From assembly GCF_029227915.1 (NCBI RefSeq), contig NC_079881.1:6572001-6636000 (forward strand): DNA of 64,000 bases, written 5' to 3'. Under the pieces are notes generated by a model that was not told where the DNA came from, made no database searches, and saw only the letters and a list, made by a program, of their open reading frames with translations. Source of the DNA: Hydractinia symbiolongicarpus. Taxonomy: Eukaryota > Cnidaria > Hydrozoa > Anthoathecata > Hydractiniidae. Shown one piece after another: positions 1 to 11,800 of the stretch. Each line of letters begins with the position of its first letter. Position 1 is the stretch's first letter. Position numbers and translations under genes: made by a program.

Positions 1-1743
1 GCTATATTTTAGATATTCACTGGATTAAGACGCTTCAAGAGCTCCCGCAAGCTAGTAGTGATTTTAGAACCGTGAGCTATAAAAAAGGATAATGGCTAGA
101 TGTTATAAAGGATAAACACCTAATTGCGTTAAACTACGCATGTGGTTGCGTTTTTACGCAAATATTTTTTAGGAAACTATATGCAAGTGTCTATTTGTAT
201 GTATCTATGTAACGAAACACGAAAATTCACTTTTAGATTTATTTTAATGTTAGGAACTGAATTACTCAACTTTTTGTTCCAGCGAAAACTAATCCTAAAA
301 GGCCTGAGTGTAATTTAACATCAGCCAAATGAAATAATGCCGGGAACATTTCGCCACTGTCCGGACCCATACCATGTAATTTTTCGGTTTATCGCTGATA
401 AGAAAAGATAAAGTTTTAGGGTGAATAAACCAGATAAGATTGTTTATTAAAATTTACCAGCCGCGTTCCTAAAAACATTTTTTTGGATATCACAACAAGT
501 GAGAGGAATTTGGATTATCAAGGGCACGTCGGATATCAGAATTGTACCTCATGTCGTCGTTCCAATATCAAAAAGTCGTGAAAATTGTGAATTTTATGCG
601 AGAAAAATACACTATTTGAAAATCTTACCCTAATTTTACTTTATTTCTAGTCTCATATAAACAGGCGTGTATGTCATATAAACAGGCGTGCATGCAAGGT
701 TTCATATTCTGCTTAAATTATAAAATAAGTATGCAGCCTTAAACTAGTGAGCATAATAACAAAAATATGTAATGTCTTTTAATTCAACTACTCCAATTTT
801 TTGTAGTATGATGGCTAGATTGGTTGTGTTGGGGTTTGGGTTGCACATGGTGAAGTAAGAAAACTTTTTCTATGATGGACTGTTTATCAACTTTACTTTT
901 CAAAATGCATTTAACTCCCGATAAACAACACTTTCTATCTAGATTACATTAGGAGTTAAGGAAAACTAGGAAAATAACTGACATTTATCTAGTCTTTGAT
1001 TTCTTTTCTAATTTGAGTTATAAGCCTCAGGTATACGAAAAATGGGTCAAGTTAGCGAATTTTCGAGATATCCGAGCTTCGAGTTAACCCGAGTTGTTTA
1101 TAAGAAAGTATTAATACTTTCTTACAAACAACGATAAACGTTAAACGAAACGATAAACGAAAGCATAAGAGACCCAGGAAAATAATTCGAGATAATGAAA
1201 GTTCGATTTATGTTATCCGGTGTTTGAGTTATCAGTGGCTGACTGTAACTTTAATAAGTCTCTCAACGATCAAACATTACATAACGTTGGGAAAAAAGAG
1301 TAAGTAACTGATATACTGTCTAAAAAAAAAGCTTTTGTGTTGTAATTGAGCCCTTTTAGCACGCACGTACTTATGACGCGAAAGTCGAAAGCCGTTTAGA
1401 ATTTAATGCAAACGGTAAAATAAGTGATATAATTAATGTTAAATTTGACAAAGGATTTCTTTCAATAGTAAATAAAAAAAAGTTTCAAAATCTTTATCCT
1501 TTCAAGTCACAATGGAACAAATAAAACTGATAAAAATAAAAAAAATTTTTTAATAAAGGAATTTACCAAAATAATAAAATTATTGACATTTACCTTCACG
1601 CTCATAATTAAGTATTTAAAATATAAAAAAATTGAAATGTAGATAAGGGAGTTCAAATTGTTAAAAAATATTGAAAAAAAATTTTCTTACACTGTGCAAA
1701 AAAATTGAAGAACAAATAAAATCCAACGCAACGAAAAGCAATA
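1..1743. other. Intergenic, no gene seen
   Basis: No coding stretch with splice signals was found on either strand. The region is AT-rich. It contains a short direct repeat around 652-695, where a 17-bp phrase ending in AACAGGCGTG occurs twice, and a 40-bp palindrome at 1093-1132 listed separately. Confidence 0.6.
1093..1132. repeat. 40-bp near-perfect palindrome
   Basis: The two halves read as reverse complements with a single mismatched pair; the inner 22 bp are perfectly palindromic around TTAA. It can form a cruciform. No flanking terminal repeats or duplications were seen, so a transposon origin is unproven. Confidence 0.7.
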
Positions 1744-3869
1744 TTAATTTCTTTGAGTCAACACATCTAACATGTTACCACTAAATTCCAACAACTTTTC
1801 AAAACAGTCAGCAATCTCCATGACATTAGACTCTGGTGTTTGCAAGAGGTTATTCAATTCACTGTTTATGAAATATACCTCATCGGCATCTCGACCTTCC
1901 ATTCCGATATCAACTAAATTTTTTTCTTTTGAGGTACGCAACATATTTCCATGTGGAAACTCATATATCTTTCTCTCGACACGTCTAAAGAATGAAAGAT
2001 GGTAATTTGACGGTAGTGTTGGTAAACTTATCTCCACACCGTCAGATTTTCCATCACCACAAATGAATATTTTCTCAAAAAAGCCATCCTTAATTCTCTC
2101 GGCGTGTTTTTGCAGAATTGGATGGAAGTCTGGGATGATATTTCGAATATTAACTGTTGTTGTGATGTTCGTATAAGGGTCGATAATTAACAATTTGGCA
2201 ATTTTACCTTCTTGGTTGGAAAGATAACCCTGTTCGAATCTGTCCTTTGAAAAGCCTTTTGGACAAATATCAGCTGATTGACAGTCGATAAAATTCAAAT
2301 TACCATCTTCCGTACGCTTTAAGAACAATTTGTATATTATCATAACTTCTAAACCTACATCGATGTAAAATCGTACCGAAGGTATTTGTTTTTAACTGGA
2401 ATTGACGAAAGATTCTCAAATATCAAAGTGTTTGGGGGCAATGGTTCATATGCGCCTTTGTGTTCATCAATAACATTCTTGATTCTATAAAATCCAGGCT
2501 CTTTTTCATAGTGTGCCTTTACACAATGTACCAATACATCGCATAACGATTCGGGAACATGACTTTTTGCAACTTTGAAAGCATCTAATACACTTTTTTT
2601 AACTTTGGAATGTTATCAAAATTTTTTGGCAGCTTGATAAAACTTTTTAAGTCTACAATCTCACATCGCCTTGGCAGCTTGCATTCTTGTGTGTGTTCTA
2701 AGTGAACTATTGTTTCACTGGTTATACCAAAAACAAATACTTCCACGGTGCAATTAGTTTCAAGTAATTTACGCAAGTATGCCTTTGTGTTGGTTTTGTT
2801 TTCCTCGCTTCTTTTGAGTATAAACCTATCTAGCTTTTTATCCACTTGCAAAGATACTTCGTATTGCTTCGCAATCCACTTGATATTTGCTCCATTCTTT
2901 CCAATAATTAATCCAAAATGTTCTTTTTGAATAAAATCTACAATTTCTTTAGATTGTGGGCGGTAACCAAAAGTGTCATCCAGCGATGTGTTTTTTATCT
3001 CGTGATGATGGTAGAAGACTTTTCTGAAATCGAAAGGTTGTTTACCGAATTTCCTGCTGAACCAGTTGCAATATTTTCTACACTATCTTGAGTTGGTCGC
3101 TTCCGCTTTTGGTAGTGTGCAATGACTTCAAGCAGTCTTTGTTCAGCAGAAATTTCCTTTGTCGTGCTTCTTTTTGCCGAGGATTTTTCTCTGATATCTT
3201 CATTTATTGTTTGATTAACTTCCTGTATTTTGTTGTCGTCTGATGTCGAAGGAATTTGCTGGACATCTTTACTTTTTGACAAACGCAGATACTTCTTTTG
3301 TGCATTCTCTTCTTTTGTTGTATTATCCTCATCATTTCACATCACTAAAGGCGCCACTAAGTTATCAATATTGTCTGATAATTTATTTTCGACTTCATCC
3401 TTCTTACTATCTAGACTCATATATGTCTCTTTGTCAACAGTACGATGAGATCTCCTTGCATTTACAGTTTTAAAATTATTCTGGTCATTTGTGCCTTCGT
3501 TACATGCTTGTTTTTTTTAAGATCTTGTAAGAGTTGTGATTGTTTTGGAACAGTTCACTTTCTCTTGGCGTTATTCTTTCCACTTCGTTTCATCATAAAC
3601 TCTTACCATTTCTTCGCATTTATTTTTACATATTCTTCACCCTTCATCATCAATTTTTTTGTGCCTTTGTGAACCTTTAATTTAATTTTCAACTCTTTCT
3701 GCAGTTTTAATAAGTTTTGGTGATTTTTTCCAATAATTTCTCCATAGAATTTCGGATGAAGACATTCGATTGGTTCCGAAATCATTCCCTCACATTTTAA
3801 AGGTGGATGATTTAACTTTTTTGTGTATTTCGGCAGGACCTGTTCTAGTGCTTTCCATTTATCTGGACA
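1744..3869 (-). pseudogene. Broken KH-domain protein gene
   Basis: Coding sequence can be followed on the minus strand from about 3869 to a stop at 1744, but it changes frame several times. Two KH-like segments are visible. One lies near 3780-3610 and reads IIGKNHQNLLKLQKEL. The other lies near 2910-2760, with the GxxG loop GKNGANIKWI. Between them is a charged, Ser/Thr-rich linker (3282-2995), and after the second KH comes a roughly 330-residue region ending in an intact 199-codon frame. Frame breaks occur near 3010, at an A7 run near 2597 and at a T4 run near 2372, and in-frame stops lie near 3603, 3560 and 3345. KH domains bind single-stranded RNA or DNA. The protein family was not recognised. 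This is either a decayed gene or an intact one carrying homopolymer assembly errors; GTAAGAG at 3605 could also be a splice donor. Confidence 0.65.
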
Positions 3870-3879
3870 TTATTAACAC

Positions 3880-5457
3880 GAGGTCATTGTTCACCGAAGT
3901 TACAAATAAATATGCTAAGAGGTATTCTACCTTGATTTGAATTTGTAAATTCATGATCTCTTAAAAGCATATATATATATATATTCAACACCAAGGCACC
4001 ACAGCAAAAATTTAAAACGATGTTTATGCGTTCTCCAAAATAATTACAATACATGCAGTACGAAGTCTTCATACTATTAAGGTATTGTCAGCTCTTTTGT
4101 GGAAAGGTTAGATTATAAGGTATTTGTAAGAGGAATATAATCCTGCCATGGACTTCTTAATTGACATTCGAGTTGTTATGGAAAACTATTTTTGCAATAA
4201 CGACTTATTTAAAACTTTTTATTTATATTTCTTTCTATTAAATTAATACATTTTTTTGTAAATTGTATACCATAGAAATCAATGGCACTGTATAGATTGC
4301 ATTTTTTCTGCATCCAATATAAAACTTGATCTCCGTTCCTCCTTTTTAAAGCCATTCACAGAACCTTCAATTAGTTAATCCGTTCTTCTTCTTAAACACA
4401 TACGATACCTTTAAAGAAATTGATACATTTGGTTACTTGTCTTTAATACTAATTTTTATCTGTCGTCTTCAACTGCAGTTATTGGATTGCAACGATATAA
4501 CATTGTACTTTTACATCCAGTTTTAAAATGTTTTAACTGGTTAGGCCTACGACATGCCAAAGATTTGATTTCTTGTTTGTGGACCAGTAGTAGCTATTTT
4601 TATTCACACTTTATGTTAATGCTTTATAGCATCCTCCTAAGATCTCACTTTTCTTTCACTGAGTCATACTTATTGCATAATTTAGCCTTTAAGTTTTCTT
4701 ATTTAAAAGACCTACTAAATACTTTACATTGTTCTCATAAAACATAATTTCTAATGAAAGTGGATGCGATCACATAGAAACAATAAGAAATGTTAAAGAA
4801 AACTTTATTTATAAAAACAAAACATAATGATAACGTAAAGAATGAAACTTATTTTATCGTAAGCTTATGAGAACAGGGAAAGCTGCCATTTTTCTAATAG
4901 TGAAGGGCATATTAAGAGCGTACTCAGTCTGAATTCCTTCATACATTGAAAGAAAAAAAAATAATTTGCGTTTAAAATTATTATTGTTTCTCGTACTTTT
5001 ATATAGATGTATATGTTTTAATGTCGTTATATCTGACATAGATCTCACCGCATATATCCCCATCAGAAAAACAGAAAAAAACCCGGAAAATAAGAAAATT
5101 AGAAGCTGAAAAAGTGTAATGGAAGTATGTAAGCTTTGGCTGAAATTACGACAAGTTAGAGACAGTATTAGTGTTCTAGTTCTATGCTTGCATGTTTGCA
5201 CCGATCAAAGTAAAACTGCTTAAAAAAGTTTTAAAAAACTAATTTAATTATATCAATGAAAAATGTATTTTTAGCTCTCCTTATAGCATTTACTGTAGTC
5301 TCAATGAAAAAGATTTTTCTTTCTTTTTCAATTTCACACTTCTATATCGTATTTCATTTTCTTTTATGATATTAAAAAAAATAATTAAAAAAAAACGAAG
5401 CAAACAAATTGTAAAAGATTTTCGGAGAGAGAAGCGTCTAAGGAAGAAAAGTTTGTC
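3880..5457. other. Intergenic, no gene seen
   Basis: Only short open frames lacking coding character occur here, including T-rich ones near 4487-4747 and 4854-5201. There is an (AT)n patch near 3968-3985. No splice-supported exon was found. The last part contains the upstream region of the claudin-like gene that starts at 5458. Confidence 0.5.
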
Positions 5458-6006
5458 ATGACTTACAAAAAACATTTAGCTCGATGTTTTCTCTTATTTT
5501 CCAGCATTGCTTGTTTTTGTTTCATCGCAACATGCGCAGCTGACGATTATTGGGGCAGCTTTAATCTCAAAACAGATCAATTTAATCAAGGAATGTTTCA
5601 GTTTTGCGTAAAAGGAGTCAAGTCAACCGTACCCAAATGCTATCCGTTTCGTCCTGGCACTTTCAAAACACCACTGAAAGTATCACGAGCATGCTTAGTA
5701 TTGTCATGCTATTCTGCTGCCACGGGTGTCATTTTATCCTTGATCAGTGCATTTTCTCATCAGTTTAAAGGATTCTTTACTGCCGTCTTTACTTTCTGCG
5801 CATCTATAGTTCTTATTACCACGTTGACAATTTACACTGTAATCCCCTCTGCAGATGTTATGCCGTCTTTCGTCGAAAACACGGTCAGTCAGCTTGGAAT
5901 AGAGTTACCGGATTATACATTTGGTAGAAGTTACGTATTTGGATGGATTGGATGTTTTCTTGGATTGCAAACAAGTGTACTTGGCTATTTTGTGGAAAGA
6001 ATTTGA
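5458..6006 (+). CDS. Claudin/PMP22-like four-pass membrane protein
   Basis: An uninterrupted 182-residue frame. Four hydrophobic segments lie at about residues 9-27, 78-99, 106-129 and 158-178, giving the claudin/PMP22/EMP topology with both ends cytoplasmic and a long first extracellular loop. That loop has a claudin-like pattern: a Trp at residue 32 (DDYWGSF), then GMFQFC with Cys50 and a second Cys61. The two cysteines would form the family's loop disulfide. Vertebrate claudins and PMP22/EMP proteins are 160-230 residues, so the length fits. The family forms or modulates cell-cell contacts at the plasma membrane; which branch this belongs to cannot be decided by eye. The ATG at 5458 is the first in frame and leads directly into the first hydrophobic segment. 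No intron is needed. A candidate poly(A) signal AATAAA is at 6122-6127. Confidence 0.8.
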   Translation: MTYKKHLARCFLLFSSIACFCFIATCAADDYWGSFNLKTDQFNQGMFQFCVKGVKSTVPKCYPFRPGTFKTPLKVSRACLVLSCYSAATGVILSLISAFSHQFKGFFTAVFTFCASIVLITTLTIYTVIPSADVMPSFVENTVSQLGIELPDYTFGRSYVFGWIGCFLGLQTSVLGYFVERI

Positions 6007-6674
6007 ACAGCTCAACATTGAAAAAAAACTTTAGAATAAGTACCAAATGTAAATAACGTAAATTAGTAATAGTAAAGAACATTTTTCACACCAGAGCTCA
6101 TTTTTGCCTATATTTAGAGACAATAAATACTTTCGTGGCACAGCCCACATGCTTTTTAGCTTTGGAAATGTTATTGTAAATTCACAGAATAATTGTCACC
6201 TGTTTTGTACCCTTAAGGCTTATTTACATTTCATTTTTTCTCAATGTTTTTTGTACAGTTTCAAGTACACGTATTATCAGCTTTATGCTTTTATGTTTAG
6301 GCGTTACTTCTACAAATGCTTTTATGAGCGTGTTTCTTCTTACTGATTTCCGCCAGCCAAGGCGGAATCTTTAAAATTGCCTGAGGAGGTAGATAGAGAG
6401 ATAGATAGAGACAGCGCAGCTAGGCTGTACGCCCGACACTTATTCAAGCTAAGGCCTAAATCCTCGTTTTAACAGATTTTTTCTGAGAACGAGGCTAAAA
6501 TGAGTTTTAAGCCAATAAGAATCCTAACAGTGCAACAAATTGTTTTATTATCCAATGAACAACACTTTATTTTAAAGTTTATATGCTATCGAAAGTTAGT
6601 TCGTGCAGTGTAGCATAATGAAGATCGTCTTATGATGCGCCATCTTTAATGTTATTAAAGTTTTCCTTTAATAA
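6007..6674. other. 3' flank and intergenic
   Basis: Contains the probable 3' UTR of the claudin-like gene with AATAAA at 6122, a GATA-type microsatellite near 6388-6412, and a small inverted repeat near 6461-6493 whose arms are CCTCGTT and AACGAGG. No coding exon is supported. Confidence 0.5.
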
Positions 6675-6945
6675 TTACGTACGTAGGGATAGTGTTCTCA
6701 AGGGAATGCCTTGGTAAGTTATTTCATCATTGTTGTCATTATCATGCTCAGAAGAAGTATCTCCTGGTATATTATCCTCGTCATCAACAAGACGGTATTT
6801 GTCAGCATGGACAGACAGGGAATCGTCAGATGGAGGCAGTGATCTCCTCCTTTGTCCACGCAGTAAAGGAGAGAACTCTTTTCTTGTTGCACTGAGTACA
6901 TCTTTAATTGCTTGTCTCATATCGTTGTCATATGGATTCTAGCCA
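6675..6945 (-). CDS. Possible terminal exon, unknown protein
   Basis: An open minus-strand frame of about 86 codons runs from a possible acceptor (CTAG at about 6942-6945) to a stop at 6675. It encodes a charged, low-complexity tail: a basic GQRRRSLPPSDD segment, an acidic EDNIPGDTSSEHDNDNNDE segment, and a short Leu/Arg end. This looks like a cytoplasmic or disordered C-terminus. No upstream exon was linked and no domain is visible, so coding status is uncertain. Confidence 0.3.
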
Positions 6946-8654
6946 GGGTGCCGGAACCGAGCGGGGAAAATAATTAATTATTTCTGCTAAATATAGCTTT
7001 AGGCTATGTGCTTGCAAAATTGTACAGAAGGAAATAGCGCAATTATTCATGAATTTTAATTTAAAGAGGAAATGTTGAGATTGAATATTTTTGGTGAGAG
7101 ATAATGTATTATAGATTTAAAATCGTGACAAGTATATTTATAAAAGAAAAAAAAAGACAATGTCAAAAAAAATTTGCTATCACCTTAAAAATATTTTCCA
7201 AGTTGTTTTTCAGAGTATTTGGTTTTTATTGTTCATCAATTTTCAGGTTTATTATTTTTCTTTTAAAATTGTTCTTATAGAGAAATGAAGTTTATGTAAG
7301 TTAAGTTAGCTACGATTACAGTTTCAATAATAATGAAAAATTGAAATTAAAATTTTAGAATATTTAATGATTTTGTTCCTCCATATTACTCAGTGCTCTT
7401 CAAAGTTCAGTACTTTTTCAGTTTATTGCTAATAACGGAAATCTTTAAGCCGCAGGGCTTCTTGTATACGTTTGCAAATAGTTATGTCAATAAATTATGT
7501 CAATAAATAAATTTGTAACGCAACCTATTTGCATAGATGGCAGCTGCTTAATGACTGTCTTGCACATTAAAACTTCAAATATTTTTCGTTAGATCTTCTC
7601 AATAAAATATTTTAGTTTTGCTAATATAGCAAAAAAAATGATTCATAGCTTTTTTCTGAAATAATTGCGCTTGAGTCAAAAAAGATGGGAATTATGTGTC
7701 GCCCATCCGCTGCAGAAGTACTGGAGTGCTCGTTCGCTTTAATCGTGAAGAAATCTTTAACTTTTCGTTGTAGTTGTACTCGCATGCTAAAAGTTTTGTT
7801 TTAATGTGGAAAATTCAGATGTCTTCTTATTAACTTTGCTAAAACCATTTCGACAGGAGGTTTTTACTCATCAAAATCAAGGCTAAAGACATCATCAAGG
7901 CTAAAGGCATCATCAAGGCTAAAGGCATCATCAGGCTCAAGGAACACAAAATGTTCAAAACCAGAAATGTGATACATCTAAACGCAAAAAGCTGATTAAT
8001 CATTTTTCGGAGATTTCGCATAAATTACTATTGCAGTTTTTTGCAAAATTTTATATCCGCAAGGTTAATTAAAAGTTTTTTCAAAAAATTTAAAGCTTTT
8101 CCAGTTTTATCTCATGCATGTTTTGCCAAGATATAATTTTTAATCACCAACCGCTCATTTCCAGGAATTTTTAACGTGAAAAAAGCCTAAAATGAGGAGA
8201 CGCTGGGAGAAGAGCGGCATGACACGTAGCGATCGTGGTCGGGCTTCGTAACTCGCTGTTATGTGTGTTATAATATCTGTGTGTGTATGAAGCAGTGTAG
8301 CAACGTCTCTCGGCTCCATCAAAAAAAGCTAGTCTTTTATAACTGCTAGCTTGAGATCAGTGACGTCAAGTGACAAAATGAATTTGAAAACAGGTTGGTT
8401 ACACATTTGACTAAGAAAGTTTAAAACATTAAGATAATAAATAATATAGAAATATATATTTAAAATATTTAAAATAACAATAATGTATAAACCAGTATAA
8501 ACAGTTAAGCAAAGCAATTCGAAAAAAATTGCCAATCTTTTTAACAGAATTGAGTAACGGGCCACCAATAAATCATTTGTAACTCCGAGTAGAAGATAAT
8601 GAAAGAAAATCCTGACCCTGCAGGAGAAAAATCAAGCACATGTATTTTAAAATT
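6946..8654. other. Intergenic, no gene seen
   Basis: AT-rich sequence without supported exons. Near 7880-7945 a phrase of about 18 bp containing AAGGCATCATC is repeated three times in tandem. The right end is the 3' flank of the long minus-strand gene whose stop codon lies at 8655-8657. Confidence 0.5.
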
Positions 8655-8809
8655 TCACTTGTGATCTTCTTCTTCTAATGCTCGACCAACTAAACTTCGA
8701 AGCTTCGCACAACGAATATCAGCGTCTTCTGGTTCCTCTTTCTGTTCAGAATAGAACGTAAGATAAAAATGACATTAACAACAACAATAACAACAACAAC
8801 AGCAATAAG

Positions 8810-8850
<41 letters not shown>

Positions 8851-11800
8851 CTACAACAGCAACAATAACAACAACAACAACACTTACGCCTGGCAGTCGC
8901 AACAGGTCACTTATCTTTTTTACCTCTTGAGGATTAGACAACAACTTTCCTGAGCACCTTCAACAAAATACAAACAATAAATGTGAGTTCAAATAGTTCA
9001 ATCAGTTGAAAAGTTTACCTACTTGACAGTAAATTAATTAACCCTCTTTAAAAACTATAAGAAAGTTTAAAGGGTAGCGCATTCTTTTTAATCACGGAAT
9101 GATTAACACTGAGAATTTTAAACAACTGTTAAACTTTTACTTTCAGTTACGGAGGTAGAAATAGATCTCTATTTCTACCTCCATGTTCCAACAAATACAA
9201 AAGGGATTTAAATAGAAATCCAAGTTCTGGATAGTTTCGAAGGTTAAATTACAAAGCAACAATATCATATGGTTCTCTGCTCTACTATATTAAGATAAAA
9301 TTTCGCCCCTGACTTTTTTGACGAAATCTAAAAATTTAGGGGGGAGGGGGATCAGATTTTTGTTTTTTGTGGAATTCGTTGATAGCACCCCTTCGACAAT
9401 TTTTGCGATATTTTTTTACCATTATTTTATTCCTACCTTAAATTACATGACATGACATGACATAGATTATCGCGAATGAAAAATCTTGGCGTGCATTTTT
9501 CGACAAGAACTATTGTGAATCGGGCTGGTTCGAGTTCAACATGATTTAAAAATTTCCACGGGATTAAATTTTGCGGGTGGCTTTAATATCCGCGAAATTG
9601 CGAAATTCAATACTGGTAAAATCTTAAACTTTTCACATAATATTTATTTGTGTTTCTTCATCAGAGAATAAATATCGGTATTAGGTATAACTACACATTC
9701 TTGGTACATTATTCAGATATAGATATTTAGATATGACAAACATAAAATTACCTATTCTTGGAGAGGTGATGTTTTAAGTTGCCTAGTAAACTGAAAAACA
9801 AACATCAAGTTACCTTGTAAACTGTAAATTTTTCATTTTCTGTTTTTGTATACACTTAAGGCGTTCATTGGCGTGAGCTTGCGAAGCACTAAACATAAAA
9901 ACGTGGTCACGACACAATATCGAAAAGAGAAGAAAAGGAACTCGCAGTCAGTGACGGAAGACACGTGATACATTTGACTGCTGATGTAAATACTACAATT
10001 GTAACATAAAGCAGATCAAACACACTCAGAAAAATTAGAATGCTTAAAAAGAAGAGATAAATTAGGTACAGTTCACAGAGAAACAAAATATCGTTGTGAT
10101 TATAATAAAATATTAAAGAATCAACTCTTACTTTTCATATTTCGTTTGTGAATCGTTCAATGAGTCCTTTGTGCATTGAATCACTTCATCGTACGTTTTT
10201 GCAGATAATATACACAATTAACAGTTAAGGGTAAAATAATGTAAATAAAATGTTTTATTTTGCTAAAAGTTAGACCGAAAGACCTATAAAATTTGTTTAA
10301 ATATTTATAATTTAGGTTTTATTAACTTGCGGTAATTTCCCTAGTAAGTATTTTAGTTTTTACCGGTTAGTTGGCAACTAGATCCCTGCGATAGTCTTCC
10401 ACTAACGTAAATTACAACCGACCAACTATATTTTCATACTAAGGAGCTTCTGCTCTATAAGTGAACATTAGATTAGAACTTATCAATCTTTCAAAACTTT
10501 ACTTCCAAGATTACCCATGAAAAATTATTACTGGTAACATTTTCATAACCCTGAGATTGTGAAAATGTGACCGGTCTTAATTAGGGTGACAATATCTCTA
10601 GATCATTATACGATGTAAAAGATAAGTATATAAGGAATTTTGAAGCAAAGAAAAAAAATCTGAACTTAAAAATACACCCCTACTCCGAGTTTTGATAAGT
10701 CCCCTCAGCAAATAGATTCTTTTCACCAAAACAACGTGGTCAAACTGATCTTATTCAGATCTTCATCGTTCTGTCTATTTTTTGAAAAAAAGCTCCATTC
10801 AAAAAATATGACATTTTTATTTCACGTTTATTAAAGATTACTGTTTTTTACTACTTAATTTACTACGTAATTTACTTTTGTATTTTTATAGATTATTAGC
10901 GTTTATAGATTGGCGTATTTTATGTCGTTTTCATATATCATGTTATTTTCATCACTGTTTTGTACCGAATATGGGATATGCGATGTGATACAACATTGAA
11001 ATATTAGGATCTGTTGGGACATATTGACCGCGAAAATTAACAAAAAAAAAAAAATTTTTTTTTTATAATAATAGCATCAACTTTTATTTAGGCATCCTAA
11101 CACCACTGACATAACGGTTGGTTAAATTTCTAGGTAAAAAAGTATACGAGGGCAATGATGAAATTTCAGTTCGTTGCACCAGCACTGATGTGCCTGCATC
11201 TGGAAGTAAATTATGAGACTCTAAAAAATGTGCAACCAATGGACTGCGGCCATGTAGATCGAACGCTACCTTGGCAAATGTTGGACTTTCCTCAGCTGCA
11301 CAGGACTAAAAAGGAAAACAGGGATACGAACGAATGAAGAAACAATATGAACAACAACAAGACGAGCAACAGCAAGAACAACAAAAATAAACAAACCAAA
11401 AAACAATTAAGCAAACAAACTAAAAACAAATAAACTGCAACAAGTACCCATATTGGCAGAAGGTAATATTTGAGTTCAGAAAAAGTTCATAAATTCTGCG
11501 CAAGATTTTGATATTTTTGGATAACAAAGCAGACTATTGCAATGACGACATCAACGATGGAAACGAATTCGAAAACAAAGCAAAACGTAAAACAGGAGCA
11601 GTTAAGAAGTAACTTTAAATTTTTTTTAAGAGAAATATAAGAATTTATATTATTTTACCTGTTTCTTCTTCTTAGCTTCGACAATTCCAAGTACCGATGA
11701 AATCTGCTTTAACATTTGCTCCATTGACTCGTCTTGCTTGACTTCAGATGTCTTTGATTGATTGGAAAATGGATCAAAATTGTTTTTTGAAAATGGTTCC

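Noticed and set aside
8690-8944. 84-codon frame with a long Val-rich stretch, like a membrane protein
   Set aside because: The Val run is the translated (GTT)n intron; clean splice sites and matching phases show that the flanking parts are two exons of the long minus-strand gene.
11155-11337. Plus-strand 60-codon frame
   Set aside because: The minus strand here has a strong acceptor (TTTTCCTTTTTAG) and an in-phase exon of the long gene, so the plus frame is a shadow.
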